Positions 53,695 through 63,018 of a stretch of DNA of 64,000 nt are shown one piece after another; within the stretch, counting starts at the first letter, position 1, and every line of letters starts with the position of its first letter. The translations under genes were made by a program, and so were the position numbers. Origin of the DNA: Flavobacterium hydrocarbonoxydans (GTDB lineage: Bacteria; Bacteroidota; Bacteroidia; Flavobacteriales; Flavobacteriaceae); assembly GCF_009789235.1 (NCBI RefSeq), contig NZ_WSTB01000016.1, positions 1 through 64,000 on the forward strand. The letters are read 5' to 3'. The notes below the pieces were generated by a model. That model ran no database searches, was not told the DNA's origin, and saw only the letters and a list, made by a program, of their open reading frames with translations.

Positions 53695-54756
53695 TTGAAA
53701 TCAAAATACATCCTGCCCTTATTTCTTCTGTTTCAGATTATCATTCTAAAGATTCTGCCTTTCTTTCCAGAATTTACAGAACGCTTTTACAGCAACGGAT
53801 TATATTTGAAAATCTCTCATTTTTCAAGAATTATTTTGGGAAGAATTCCGTTTTCGGTAGGCGATTGTATTTATTTTATTCTAATTATACTTTTGATAAG
53901 ATGGTTTTGGAAAATTAGAAAAACATGGAAACGACAATGGAAAGATAATCTACTGAAAGTTCTAAGCGGTCTCTCGGTATTTTACTTTTTCTTTCATTTG
54001 CTTTGGGCGTTCAATTATTATCGGGAACCTCTTTTCGAAAAAATGAAAATTCAAAGAGAATATTCGGATATGGATTTGCTCGTTTTCACTAAAAAACTAA
54101 TCGCGAAAACCAACAAAATTCAATATAAAATTACCCAAAATGACAGTCTAAAAGTTGTTTTTCCGTATTCGCAGGAACAGGCTTTTCAGATGAATTTGAA
54201 CGGTTACGAAAATCTGGCGAAAGAGCATCCTTATTTTGAATATCAATATCTAAGTACTAAAAAATCACTTTTTAGCTTACCGCTTACTTATATGGGTTTT
54301 GGCGGTTATCTGAATCCGTTTACGAATGAAGCTCAGGTAAATGATTTGCTGCCAATGTATAATTTTCCTCTCACAAGCTGTCACGAAATGGCGCATCAAA
54401 TGGGGTATGCCAGCGAAAGTGAATGCAATTTTATTGGTGTTTTAGCTTCGGTAAAAAACGATGATCTTTATTACCAATATTCAGGTTACAGTTTTGCCTT
54501 GCGCTATTGTTTGAGTATTTGGCAATTCAAAAACGAAAAGATTTTTAAAATATTAAAGAGACAAACCCATATTGGAATTTTGAAAAACTATCAGGAAAGC
54601 CAGGATTTCTGGAAAAGATATGACACTTTTATCGATGAGGGATTTCATGCTTTTTATGATAGTTTTCTCAAAACAAACAATCAAAAAGACGGAATGTATA
54701 GTTACAGTAAATTTGTAGATTTGATGGTGAATTATTATAAAAATCGACAGCTATAA
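53695..54756 (+). CDS. DUF3810 protein, putative membrane metallopeptidase
   Basis: 353 residues from the TTG at 53695 (LKSKYILPLF); the longer frame runs into a dispersed repeat. Three membrane helices (about 5-22, 48-72 and 88-108) precede a large domain with HEMAHQMG (His230, Glu231, His234), the HExxH zinc-protease signature. A Glu in the following ASESECNF could be the third ligand. Such an arrangement points to a membrane-bound zinc peptidase. The substrate is unknown. Confidence 0.8.
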   Translation: MKSKYILPLFLLFQIIILKILPFFPEFTERFYSNGLYLKISHFSRIILGRIPFSVGDCIYFILIILLIRWFWKIRKTWKRQWKDNLLKVLSGLSVFYFFFHLLWAFNYYREPLFEKMKIQREYSDMDLLVFTKKLIAKTNKIQYKITQNDSLKVVFPYSQEQAFQMNLNGYENLAKEHPYFEYQYLSTKKSLFSLPLTYMGFGGYLNPFTNEAQVNDLLPMYNFPLTSCHEMAHQMGYASESECNFIGVLASVKNDDLYYQYSGYSFALRYCLSIWQFKNEKIFKILKRQTHIGILKNYQESQDFWKRYDTFIDEGFHAFYDSFLKTNNQKDGMYSYSKFVDLMVNYYKNRQL

Positions 54757-54758
54757 TT

Positions 54759-54891
54759 TTTTAGCCACAGATTTTTAGAATTAAAAGGATTTTATTTTTG
54801 AGTTTTTTAATTGAAATATAACAATTAAAAAAAATATGATTTCAGATGCAAAAGGAGAAATCATTCAAATCCTAAAAATCTGTGGCTAAAA
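54759..54891. repeat. Dispersed inverted repeat (AGCCACAGA type)
   Basis: Perfect 19-bp arms (54759-54777 with 54873-54891) enclose about 95 bp. The outer parts TTTTAGCCACAG and CTGTGGCTAAAA frame a non-coding core that looks like a MITE or terminator-like element between DUF3810 and the sigma gene. Confidence 0.75.
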
Positions 54892-54938
54892 AAAACAATT
54901 CGTTGTAACAAAACAAACGTAAATACTACTAATACACT

Positions 54939-55433
54939 ATGAGCGAAAATCTAGAACAGTCATTTGTAGCACAATTGCAGGCAAATCAGAATATAATCCA
55001 CAAGATTTGTAGATTATATACTGCCGGCGAAGATGCTCACAAAGATTTGTTTCAGGAAATTACCATTCAGCTCTGGAAAGCGTATCCAAAATTTAGAGGC
55101 GACAGCAAATTTTCGACCTGGACGTACCGTGTCGCTCTAAATACTGCCATTACCTTATACCGAAAAACCAAACGAACCGTATCGACCGTAGAATATGAAA
55201 GTCATCAGCATTTTGTAAAAGATGTTGATTACAATTATGAAGAAGAAGAACAAATAAAATTGATGTATAAAGCGGTTTATCAGCTTAACGACATCGAAAA
55301 AGCACTGGTTTATATGTACTTAGAAGACAAAGATTATCAAGAAATAGCAGAAACCTTAGGAATCAGCGAAGTGAATGCACGTGTGAAAATGAACAGAATT
55401 AAAGGGAAACTTAAAAAAATATTAAATCCTTAA
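54939..55433 (+). CDS. ECF sigma factor
   Basis: 164 residues. Region 2 with LFQEITIQLWKAYPKFRGDS and FSTWTYRVALNTAITLYRK, region 4 with LEDKDYQEIAETLGISEVNA. It ends 7 bp before a membrane protein gene on the same strand, the usual place of an anti-sigma factor. The partner is conserved in type (a short N-terminal cytoplasmic part plus four membrane helices). Confidence 0.92.
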   Translation: MSENLEQSFVAQLQANQNIIHKICRLYTAGEDAHKDLFQEITIQLWKAYPKFRGDSKFSTWTYRVALNTAITLYRKTKRTVSTVEYESHQHFVKDVDYNYEEEEQIKLMYKAVYQLNDIEKALVYMYLEDKDYQEIAETLGISEVNARVKMNRIKGKLKKILNP

Positions 55434-55440
55434 AATTATT

Positions 55441-56073
55441 ATGAAAGAACTGGATTTATTAAAAAAAGACTGGAAAAAGAACGAAAACTCTTTTGAACAA
55501 ATTTCTGAAACAGAGATTTACAAAATGATACATAAAAAATCCTCATCAACAGTGAAATGGATTTTGATTATCAGCATTTTGGAGATTTTATTTTGGACAT
55601 CTTCAAACTTATTTTTCAGTACCGACGAAATGTTAATCAAAATCAAGCATCCGGAAATGATTTTATATCTGGAAATACTAACTTATTTTAATTATGTTGT
55701 GGTTCTGATTTTTGTTTATTTTTTCTATAAAAGCTATAGAACCATTTCTACAATAGAATCGACTAAATTATTAATGAGCAGTATCCTGAAAACCAGAAAA
55801 ACAGTTCAGTACTACGTTTGGTACAATCTGGCAATGGCTGTTGTAAGCTCTATTATTAGCTTTTTTATTGCTTTTGTCTATAATCCGGATATGGCTTTTT
55901 TAAGAGATAAACTGGCTACAAACGGAAAAGCTTTGATTATAACCATCGGCATTTTGATTCTGGTGACACTTGCTTTTTTAGGGATATTCTGGTGTTTTTA
56001 CAGATTACTTTACGGAACGCTTTTACGAAGATTATACGCTAATTATAAAGAACTGAAGAAGATTGATTTTTAA
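55441..56073 (+). CDS. Membrane partner (putative anti-sigma) of the ECF factor
   Basis: 210 residues. A cytoplasmic N-terminal stretch (MKELDLLKKDWKKNE), then membrane helices at about 38-57, 78-99, 125-146 and 165-189. No zinc HxxxCxxC motif. It would hold the sigma factor at the membrane until released. The role is inferred from its position only. Confidence 0.75.
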   Translation: MKELDLLKKDWKKNENSFEQISETEIYKMIHKKSSSTVKWILIISILEILFWTSSNLFFSTDEMLIKIKHPEMILYLEILTYFNYVVVLIFVYFFYKSYRTISTIESTKLLMSSILKTRKTVQYYVWYNLAMAVVSSIISFFIAFVYNPDMAFLRDKLATNGKALIITIGILILVTLAFLGIFWCFYRLLYGTLLRRLYANYKELKKIDF

Positions 56074-56125
56074 CAAAAAGGTTCAAAGCTGCAAAGAGAC
56101 AGAGGTTCAGAGGTTTCTAAAAAAG

Positions 56126-56155
56126 CTTGAAACCTGAAACTTGAATCCTGAAACT
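56126..56155. repeat. Heptamer array after the sigma operon
   Basis: Four degenerate 7-bp units (CTTGAAA, CCTGAAA, CTTGAAT, CCTGAAA), then CT. It lies between two convergent genes. Same 7-bp period as the other arrays with a different unit. Confidence 0.65.
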
Positions 56156-56165
56156 AAAAAAAACT

Positions 56166-56996
56166 CTAAGCTTCGTTTTCTGGTCCTTTATAACTCCATC
56201 TTCTCATTTCGTTCAGTTCTTCTTCGGCTTTGATTTCTTCAGCTGGAATAACCTTTAAGAACGAAGGATGCTGCTCGATGGCGTATTCTACTTTTTCTAC
56301 GATTTCTTCGATGGTATCATTCTCATAATCAATATCAAGAGGTTCTTTGATGATAAATGATTGTAAAATACCTTTCTTTTTCATTCGTAATCCTTTTTTA
56401 TCAAATGAACGACGGAAACCATCAATCACAATCGGAATTACAATGGGTTTATGCTGTTTGATAATATGTGCCGTTCCTTTTCGAACAGGTTTAAACGATT
56501 TGGTGGTCCCTTGCGGAAACGTAATTACCCAACCGTCTTCGAGTGCAATTCTAATATTTTCGGTGTCATTCGGGTTTACATCACGTTTTTCAGTAACATC
56601 TACCCCTTTGGCACGCCAGGTTCTTTCTACGGTAATCGCTCCAACATAAGCTAAAATTCTTGGCAATAAACCGGCTTGCATCGTTTCTTTGGCAGCCACA
56701 TAATACAAGTTCATTTTGGGCTGCCACAAATAACCAATGTTTTTTATATTGTCTTCGCGTCCGCTTAAACTCGCATTAAAAACATGAAACATTGCCACCA
56801 CATCGGCAAAATAGGTCTGGTGATTGGATATAAATAACACATTTGTATCAGGCAGATTTTTAATAATTTCAGATCCTTCAATCTGTAATTCGTTAAAACC
56901 TCTATATCGTTTATGCGTCATGGCACCCAAAATACGGATTAACCATTTTTTGATGAATAATATATGTCCGAAAGGATTTCGTTTAAACAATCCCAT
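56166..56996 (-). CDS. 1-acyl-sn-glycerol-3-phosphate acyltransferase (PlsC-like)
   Basis: 276 residues from ATG 56996 (MGLFKRNPFGHILFI). The longer TTG start lies in the -7 element TATGTTTG. Catalytic motif I is NHQTYFAD (Asn58, His59, Asp65). Motif III reads FPQGT (160-164) where most members have FPEGT, so the Glu is a Gln here. A C-terminal acidic tail ends in GPENEA. It would acylate lysophosphatidic acid or a related lipid at the inner membrane. Confidence 0.88.
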   Translation of the reverse strand: MGLFKRNPFGHILFIKKWLIRILGAMTHKRYRGFNELQIEGSEIIKNLPDTNVLFISNHQTYFADVVAMFHVFNASLSGREDNIKNIGYLWQPKMNLYYVAAKETMQAGLLPRILAYVGAITVERTWRAKGVDVTEKRDVNPNDTENIRIALEDGWVITFPQGTTKSFKPVRKGTAHIIKQHKPIVIPIVIDGFRRSFDKKGLRMKKKGILQSFIIKEPLDIDYENDTIEEIVEKVEYAIEQHPSFLKVIPAEEIKAEEELNEMRRWSYKGPENEA

Positions 56997-57026
56997 AGCC
57001 GTGTATTGTGTTTTTTTGTTAAGACG

Positions 57027-57034
57027 CAAACATA
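57027..57034 (-). promoter_or_regulatory. -7 promoter element of the acyltransferase gene
   Basis: TATGTTTG on the minus strand matches TAnnTTTG, with a TTG 18 bp further upstream. It supports the downstream ATG as start. Confidence 0.6.
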
Positions 57035-57121
57035 CAAAAATTATTCTTTTAGCAATTGTTTAATGTAATTTCGAATTAATTTTGTTATTTTAATGAATAT
57101 CAAATTGTTAAATTATTGTTT

Positions 57122-57772
57122 TTACGAATTTTCTTCAAAAACAACTTTTAGCACCTCTCTCAACTCACTTAACATCATTGCTGTCGCCCCCCAAACCACA
57201 TGGTTTTGAATGTTAAAGGCTGGAACAACAATATTATCAGCATAAGAAGTTGACAATGTGGCATCGATGATAATTTCGTCATTCAAAAAAACCGAAAGAG
57301 GCAATTCTATAATTTCAGCGACTTCTCTGATGTCCGGATAAAACAATAATTCTTCTTTTGAAAAGCCTAAAAAAGGATACACTAAAAAATTACTTGGCGG
57401 AATATACATAGGTGTAAAATGCTTGATTACCTCGATTTTTTCTGGAGCGATACCTACTTCCTCATGGGTTTCTCTAAGCGCTGTTTCTTCGTAATTTCCG
57501 TCAAAAGTTTCGTATTTACCTCCTGGAAATGCAATTTGAGATGAATGTACACCATTATAAGCATTCCTGACAATCAAAACCAAGTGTGTTTTATCATTTT
57601 TAGGATAAAGCAGCATCATTACAGCAGCAATTCTTGGATTTTGTGTTTTTAAATCAAGGCTCTTTAAGGCTTCAACTCTTTCGGGAGGTGCCATTTTTAT
57701 ATGTGATCTTTCAGCTGGCAGTTCAACCGGAATTAAATTAGGAACATATTGCAAAAAATCTTGAAAATCCAT
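57122..57772 (-). CDS. NUDIX hydrolase, CoA pyrophosphatase type
   Basis: 216 residues from ATG 57772 (MDFQDFLQYV). The Nudix box GGKYETFDGNYEETALRETH continues to EEVGI (CoA-type). A short N-terminal part precedes it with VPNLIPVELPAERSH. It hydrolyses CoA or NADH-like pyrophosphates. A divergent DUF4268 gene starts 101 bp away. Confidence 0.92.
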   Translation of the reverse strand: MDFQDFLQYVPNLIPVELPAERSHIKMAPPERVEALKSLDLKTQNPRIAAVMMLLYPKNDKTHLVLIVRNAYNGVHSSQIAFPGGKYETFDGNYEETALRETHEEVGIAPEKIEVIKHFTPMYIPPSNFLVYPFLGFSKEELLFYPDIREVAEIIELPLSVFLNDEIIIDATLSTSYADNIVVPAFNIQNHVVWGATAMMLSELREVLKVVFEENS

Positions 57773-57873
57773 AATCAAAGTTTATTTTTGTACTTTCAAT
57801 TAAAGTAAACTAAAGTATAAATATAGTTTAGAAAACGCGGTCTTACAAGTTTTCTAAAACCAAAGCCATAAAA

Positions 57874-58308
57874 ATGTACAGTAAAGAAGAATCACAAAAG
57901 TTAAAAAGAGAATTTTGGGTGGCTTTCGCCGAAAAATATCCACGTAAATGGGTGCTTTATGATACCAAAATCAAAGACTTTTCTTTTAAGTTTTTTGTAG
58001 ATAATAAAAAAGCGCAGGTTTTTATAGACATCGAACCCCGAAGTGATGAAAAACGTCTAGCTTATTACGAAAAACTCGAAGCTCTAAAAAATATTCTGGA
58101 AGAAGAATTCATTAAAGATTTGGTTTTCGAACAAAACTATATTTTAGAAAGTGGTAAAACCATCAGCAGGATTTGGGTCGAAAAACAAGGCGTTGGCTTC
58201 AGTAATCGAAACAATTGGGATGCCATATTTGATTTCTTTTTCGAAAAAATGAATGCTCTTGAAATGTTCTATTTAGAGTATGATGAGTTTATTAAGGATG
58301 TTTCTTAG
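57874..58308 (+). CDS. DUF4268 domain protein
   Basis: 144 residues, all alpha/beta, no signal peptide. The pattern is SKEESQKLKREFWVAFAEKY, FSFKFFVDNKKAQVFIDIE and ESGKTISRIWVEKQG. This family is often found alone or fused to nuclease-like domains; it may have a PD-(D/E)XK-like fold but no active site is evident. Function unknown. Confidence 0.8.
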   Translation: MYSKEESQKLKREFWVAFAEKYPRKWVLYDTKIKDFSFKFFVDNKKAQVFIDIEPRSDEKRLAYYEKLEALKNILEEEFIKDLVFEQNYILESGKTISRIWVEKQGVGFSNRNNWDAIFDFFFEKMNALEMFYLEYDEFIKDVS

Positions 58309-58369
58309 AAGGTTATGAGGTTCTAAGTTGCTAAGCTTCTAAGTTTTCTATTTTGTCTTAGGACTAATT

Positions 58370-58693
58370 TTAATTCTTTTCTAAATCTTTTATCTGATCA
58401 TAAAATATCATCAATTGTTTGTTTAGTTTTCTAAAGCGATAAATACCAATAATTAAAGCTATAAAAGCCAATCCAAACGAAATGTAACCTAGAAATTTGA
58501 TATTCTTAAAATCATCAAGCTGAATCAATGCTATTCCGGTTAAAAGTAAGTAAAAAGCTGATCGAATATAAGACATTAAAGTTCTTTCGTTTGCCAATTT
58601 TGTTCTCTCCAAAGACAAATAATCCCTCAAAATAATTTTTTCATTATTTTGATACGCTGATGAAAAATTGAAGAAGCTTTTTAATTGTAGCAT
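58370..58693 (-). CDS. DUF202 family membrane protein
   Basis: 107 residues. Family motif RDYLSLERTKLANERTLMSY followed by two membrane helices (about 43-60 and 68-88) and a helical tail. Function unknown; the yeast VTC proteins carry a related domain. Single gene. Confidence 0.85.
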   Translation of the reverse strand: MLQLKSFFNFSSAYQNNEKIILRDYLSLERTKLANERTLMSYIRSAFYLLLTGIALIQLDDFKNIKFLGYISFGLAFIALIIGIYRFRKLNKQLMIFYDQIKDLEKN

Positions 58694-58740
58694 AAAACTA
58701 ACTTATTTAAAATCTAAATAACTAAAAACAATATTTCAAA

Positions 58741-59151
58741 TCAAACATTCGTCATATTATAAACAATAATCCGCTGATCATAATTGATATACAATTGCTT
58801 ACGATAATCCTGCTTTTTACGGGTTATGATGGAGAGCTTGCATTCTACTCCATCGTTATCTTTACATAGAAAAGAATAAATAACATCAGTATCATTTTCT
58901 TCACGCTCGATATATTCTACAATATTATACAATTGAATTTCCTGCGAATAGACTACAATTCGATGCTTGTTAGTATCTAAAATAACCGAAAGATTGGTCA
59001 GATCCAGATTCGACCATTCGCCCCATTTACCTCTTTCGTTTTTCTCTAAAACACTAAAACCAGAAGTTCTAAATTGATACGACTGACTTTGCGATTTCTG
59101 GATACTCAAAAGAAAAAAAAGAAAAATTACTGCGGTGCGAAAAATATTCAT
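58741..59151 (-). CDS. Exported hypothetical protein
   Basis: 136 residues from the ATG at 59151 (MNIFRTAVIFLFFLL); the upstream TTG is rejected. Signal peptide to about residue 23 (QSQS). The mature part is beta-rich with QFRTSGFSVLEKNERGKWGE and CKLSIITRKKQDYRKQLYIN. I do not recognise the family. It follows the oxidoreductase gene by 18 bp from this start and is likely cotranscribed. Confidence 0.7.
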   Translation of the reverse strand: MNIFRTAVIFLFFLLSIQKSQSQSYQFRTSGFSVLEKNERGKWGEWSNLDLTNLSVILDTNKHRIVVYSQEIQLYNIVEYIEREENDTDVIYSFLCKDNDGVECKLSIITRKKQDYRKQLYINYDQRIIVYNMTNV

Positions 59152-59169
59152 ATAGTAGTTAATAGGCAA

Positions 59170-60114
59170 TTAAAAATCAAATTTACTTTTTTCCTGGCAC
59201 GCAGCTTCAAAATCAGTCATGATTTCCTGAATTATTTTTTCGACTGGCAAAATTTCGTGAATCAATCCGGCAATTTGGCCAATTTCGAGTTCACCTTCTT
59301 CCAAATCACCTTCAAACATTCCTTTTTTGGCTCTGGCTCTTCCTAAAAGCTGTACCAAATCTTCTTTTGAAGGACAAGTTTCGTACAAACTTTGAACATC
59401 TTGATAAAATTTATTTTTTATCAATCGCACAGGAGCTAATTCTTTCAATGTCAATTGTGTTCCTCCCTCTTTTACACCAATAATAGTTTCTTTGAAATTA
59501 TCATGTGCCGAAGATTCTACCGATGCCGCAAAACGACTCCCGATCTGAACACCATCAGCACCTAAAATCATTGTTGCCAGCATGCCACGTCCTGTAGCGA
59601 TTCCGCCCGCTGCTATTAAAGGTATATGTATTTTCTCTTTCACCATCGGAATTAGTGTCAAGGTGGTGGTTTCTTCCCGACCGTTGTGTCCGCCGGCTTC
59701 AAAACCTTCAGCAACTACTGCATCAACACCTGCTTCTTGCGCTTTTAAGGCAAAAACACTACTGCTCACGACATGTACCACCGTAATTCCTTTTTCTTTT
59801 AAAAAAGAAGTCCAGGTTTTGGGATTTCCTGCTGAAGTAAAAACGATTTTAACGCCTTCTTCAACTACAATGTTCATGATTTCTTCGATATTGGGATACA
59901 ACATCGGAATGTTGACACCAAAAGGCTTATCAGTTGCTTTTTTACATTTCTGAATGTGTTCTCGCAATACTTCCGGATACATCGAACCAGCGCCAATGAG
60001 CCCTAAACCGCCGGCATTACTCACTGCCGAAGCTAATTTGTAACCGCTGTTCCAGATCATTCCACCTTGAATAATTGGGTATTTTATATTGAAAAGTTGG
60101 GTGATTTTATTCAT
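59170..60114 (-). CDS. NAD(P)H-dependent flavin oxidoreductase (nitronate monooxygenase/FabK-like)
   Basis: 314 residues, TIM-barrel FMN enzyme. Motifs: YPIIQGGMIWNSG at the N-terminus, the catalytic GFEAGGHNG (about 138-146) and PLIAAGGIATGRGM, then GADGVQIGSRF for the phosphate. The family contains nitronate monooxygenases and FabK enoyl reductases; I cannot separate them here. It starts 12 bp after the stop of the subtilase gene. Confidence 0.9.
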   Translation of the reverse strand: MNKITQLFNIKYPIIQGGMIWNSGYKLASAVSNAGGLGLIGAGSMYPEVLREHIQKCKKATDKPFGVNIPMLYPNIEEIMNIVVEEGVKIVFTSAGNPKTWTSFLKEKGITVVHVVSSSVFALKAQEAGVDAVVAEGFEAGGHNGREETTTLTLIPMVKEKIHIPLIAAGGIATGRGMLATMILGADGVQIGSRFAASVESSAHDNFKETIIGVKEGGTQLTLKELAPVRLIKNKFYQDVQSLYETCPSKEDLVQLLGRARAKKGMFEGDLEEGELEIGQIAGLIHEILPVEKIIQEIMTDFEAACQEKSKFDF

Positions 60115-60126
60115 TCAAAAAAACTA

Positions 60127-61740
60127 TTATTGCTTAATTATCTTACCAGTTTGATGTAAACCATCGGCATCAAAAGTATAAAAATAGAGTCCGCTTTTTA
60201 GAGATTCTAAAGAAAGTAATGCATTTTGACTGGTAATTTGTTTTTCGATTACTTTTTGTCCTAAAACAGAGTAAATCACAATCGAAGCTGTATTATTTTT
60301 ATTCGAAAACAAAAATGAAACCTCCGATTTTACAGGATTTGGATAAACCGTTAAAGCTTCATTTTCTAAATCCGAAAAACTATCTATTCCTAAAGTGGCG
60401 CCAAAATTGGGGATTCCATATCCAAATTCGTTATTTGGCGTAGCATAATTGTCCGATGACTGCAAAATCATCTGGCGAATTTCCTGATTGGTTTTCGTTG
60501 GGAAAGCCTGCCACAAACAGGCAATCATTCCGGCCATAATGGGACAAGAAAAAGAAGTGCCGTTTGCAGTTGTTATATTTCCAGCAATATCCGAAACTAC
60601 AGCAGCAGTTCCCTGCGCCATCACATCAGGCTTTATTCGATTGTCAAAACTAGGCCCTATAGAGCTAAAAGCCGATCTCGATTTGTTTGCCATCACAGAT
60701 CCTACCGCAATAACAGAAACAGCATCAGCAGGGGCGCCAATATGAGGCTCTGTTTGTCTTCCTTCATTTCCTGCCGAAGCCACGACAATAATTCCTTTGC
60801 TAAAAGCAATTTCTGCACCTCGCGAAACAAAAGTCGTAGTTCCGTTCATATCGCTATAGCTATAATTGTAATCGGCATTATCTCTTTGCTGAAAATAGCC
60901 CAACGAAGTCGTAATAATATCTACACCTAAACTATCTGCCTTTTCAGCTGCTTCAACCCATAGAGACTCTTCTAATGGCTCTTCTGTAACATCAATTTCA
61001 GTTCTGAATAAATAATAAGAAGCGTCAGGAGCAGTACCCACCAGAGCATTTTCTTCGTAACCTCCCATGGTAGAAAGCACAAGAGTTCCATGACTTCCAC
61101 CTGTATAAAAATTGGTATTTCTATCTACATAATCATAACCGCCCAGAATCTGGTTATTATCTCGTAATCTCTGAAAAGGCTGTGCCGTATTCACTCCTGG
61201 AAAACCAGCGTCTAAAACGGCAATTACTTTCCCAACTCCGGTATAATTTTGTTGATGTAAAACGTGCCCATTAAGCATTTGGATTTGATTTGCAGAGTTT
61301 CCGTAAGCATAATCAATCTTGGTTTCCAGTTTGTTTTTGACTTTCGCCGAAATATTAGTTTTTGTTTTTTTTGAAGTTGAATTTAATTCTTTATTCGCAA
61401 AAACTACTTTATCTACAAAACTTAGATTTTTTAATGCCAGGACTGAAGCCTCACTTCCTTGTATATGAAGCGCATTCAACCATTTTGATTGTGACAAAAC
61501 TGTAATTCCAGAACTGGCTTTTACCTGTGCAACATAGGTTTTCTCTACCTGCGCATCATTAAAATCTAAAGCTATATTTTGATTGGTTCTTCGTGTAAGC
61601 GCTCGTGGCGAAAGCAATTCAGATGGCGTTGCCAATTCGGATTGTGCGTTGGGTTTGGCATTAAAATACACCCAGGCATCTTCTTGCGAAAACATCACAG
61701 AAGTACCTAACAGTAGAAAAAAAACGTAAAAATGCTTCAT
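60127..61740 (-). CDS. S8 subtilisin-like protease with T9SS sorting domain
   Basis: 537 residues. Signal peptide (1-19), propeptide (about 20-165) and peptidase S8 domain with Asp177 (VIAVLDAGFPG), His217 (GSHGT) and Ser396 (NGTSFSCP); Asn325 is the oxyanion residue. The last 80 residues are a type A T9SS sorting domain (LTVYPNPVKSEVSFLF, then GLYFYTF and KIIKQ). It should be secreted by the type IX system and function outside the cell. Confidence 0.94.
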   Translation of the reverse strand: MKHFYVFFLLLGTSVMFSQEDAWVYFNAKPNAQSELATPSELLSPRALTRRTNQNIALDFNDAQVEKTYVAQVKASSGITVLSQSKWLNALHIQGSEASVLALKNLSFVDKVVFANKELNSTSKKTKTNISAKVKNKLETKIDYAYGNSANQIQMLNGHVLHQQNYTGVGKVIAVLDAGFPGVNTAQPFQRLRDNNQILGGYDYVDRNTNFYTGGSHGTLVLSTMGGYEENALVGTAPDASYYLFRTEIDVTEEPLEESLWVEAAEKADSLGVDIITTSLGYFQQRDNADYNYSYSDMNGTTTFVSRGAEIAFSKGIIVVASAGNEGRQTEPHIGAPADAVSVIAVGSVMANKSRSAFSSIGPSFDNRIKPDVMAQGTAAVVSDIAGNITTANGTSFSCPIMAGMIACLWQAFPTKTNQEIRQMILQSSDNYATPNNEFGYGIPNFGATLGIDSFSDLENEALTVYPNPVKSEVSFLFSNKNNTASIVIYSVLGQKVIEKQITSQNALLSLESLKSGLYFYTFDADGLHQTGKIIKQ

Positions 61741-61785
61741 AATTTACTTTCTTAAAAGGTTAAACCTCTGTAAAAAAGTATAAAG

Positions 61786-62973
61786 CTAAGAAATTACTCC
61801 CGAACCAACTAATTCAGTGTCGAAATACCAAGCTACAAACTGACCTTCGGTAATGGCAGATTGCGGTTCCTCAAAACTCACGTACATTCCATCCTCAAAT
61901 TGGTGTAAAGTTGCTTTTTGTAAAGGCTGACGGTAACGAATTCTTGCCATGACTTCCATCGTTTCACCTACTTTTAAAGCTAAATCTTCACGAATCCAGT
62001 GTACTTCAGATTTTTCGATAAATAATGCTTTCTTGAACAATCCTGGATGCTGACTTGATAAACCTGTGTAAATAGTATTAGTTTCAACGTCGGTTGCAAT
62101 AATGAATAACGGATCAGTTGTTCCACCTACATTCAAACCTTTTCGTTGCCCAACAGTAAAATAATGGGCACCCTGATGTTTCCCAACTACTTTGCCCATT
62201 GTAGGTAGATAATTTCGCTTTTGAGCTTCTAATTTCAGTTCTTCTTCTAAAGATAAACCAGTTGGTCTTTCGATAGTATAGATGGAGTCGTTTTTGTCGA
62301 TTTGAACAATTTTACCTTCTTTTGGTTGCAATTTTTGTTGTAAAAATTCCGGCAAACGTACTTTTCCGATAAAACATAATCCTTGTGAATCTTTCTTTTC
62401 GGCAGTTACCAAATCCATTTCAGCAGCGATTTCACGCACTTCTGGTTTTGTTAAAGCGCCAATTGGGAATAATGATTTAGATAATTGTTCTTGTGATAAC
62501 TGACACAAGAAATAGGATTGATCTTTATTAGTATCCGCTCCAGCGATTAATTGGTAAACAGGTTTGCCGTCAACTTCTATTTCGCTTTTTTGACAATAAT
62601 GTCCTGTTGCTACATAATCAGCACCAAGACTTAAAGCAATCTTCATAAAAACATCAAATTTGATTTCGCGATTACAAAGTACATCCGGATTTGGAGTTCT
62701 CCCTTTTTCGTATTCGTTGAACATATAATCAACGATTTTTTCTTTGTATTCTTCGCTTAAATCTACGGTTTGAAACGGAATTCCGAGTTTTTCAGCTACC
62801 AATAATGCATCATTACTGTCTTCTAACCACGGACATTCATTAGAAATAGTAACCGAATCATCGTGCCAGTTTTTCATAAAAAGCCCAATAACTTCGTACC
62901 CTTGTTGTTGCAACAAATAAGCCGCAACACTCGAATCTACTCCACCAGAAAGTCCAACAACTACACGTTTCAT
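61786..62973 (-). CDS. mnmA: tRNA 2-thiouridine(34) synthase
   Basis: 395 residues. The PP-loop GLSGGVDSS (7-15) binds ATP; the catalytic cysteines Cys100 (DVLCNRE) and Cys200 (GLCFIGK) are both present. It thiolates U34 of Lys, Glu and Gln tRNAs. The promoter's -7 element starts 9 bp from a 13-copy heptamer array. Confidence 0.96.
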   Translation of the reverse strand: MKRVVVGLSGGVDSSVAAYLLQQQGYEVIGLFMKNWHDDSVTISNECPWLEDSNDALLVAEKLGIPFQTVDLSEEYKEKIVDYMFNEYEKGRTPNPDVLCNREIKFDVFMKIALSLGADYVATGHYCQKSEIEVDGKPVYQLIAGADTNKDQSYFLCQLSQEQLSKSLFPIGALTKPEVREIAAEMDLVTAEKKDSQGLCFIGKVRLPEFLQQKLQPKEGKIVQIDKNDSIYTIERPTGLSLEEELKLEAQKRNYLPTMGKVVGKHQGAHYFTVGQRKGLNVGGTTDPLFIIATDVETNTIYTGLSSQHPGLFKKALFIEKSEVHWIREDLALKVGETMEVMARIRYRQPLQKATLHQFEDGMYVSFEEPQSAITEGQFVAWYFDTELVGSGVIS

Positions 62974-63002
62974 TTTAACTCCTTTATATTTTTATAAGGG
63001 TG

Positions 63003-63010
63003 CAAATGTA
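63003..63010 (-). promoter_or_regulatory. -7 promoter element of mnmA
   Basis: TACATTTG on the minus strand matches TAnnTTTG. The heptamer array begins 9 bp further upstream and so fills the -33 region and beyond. Confidence 0.6.
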
Positions 63011-63018
63011 CGAACAAA

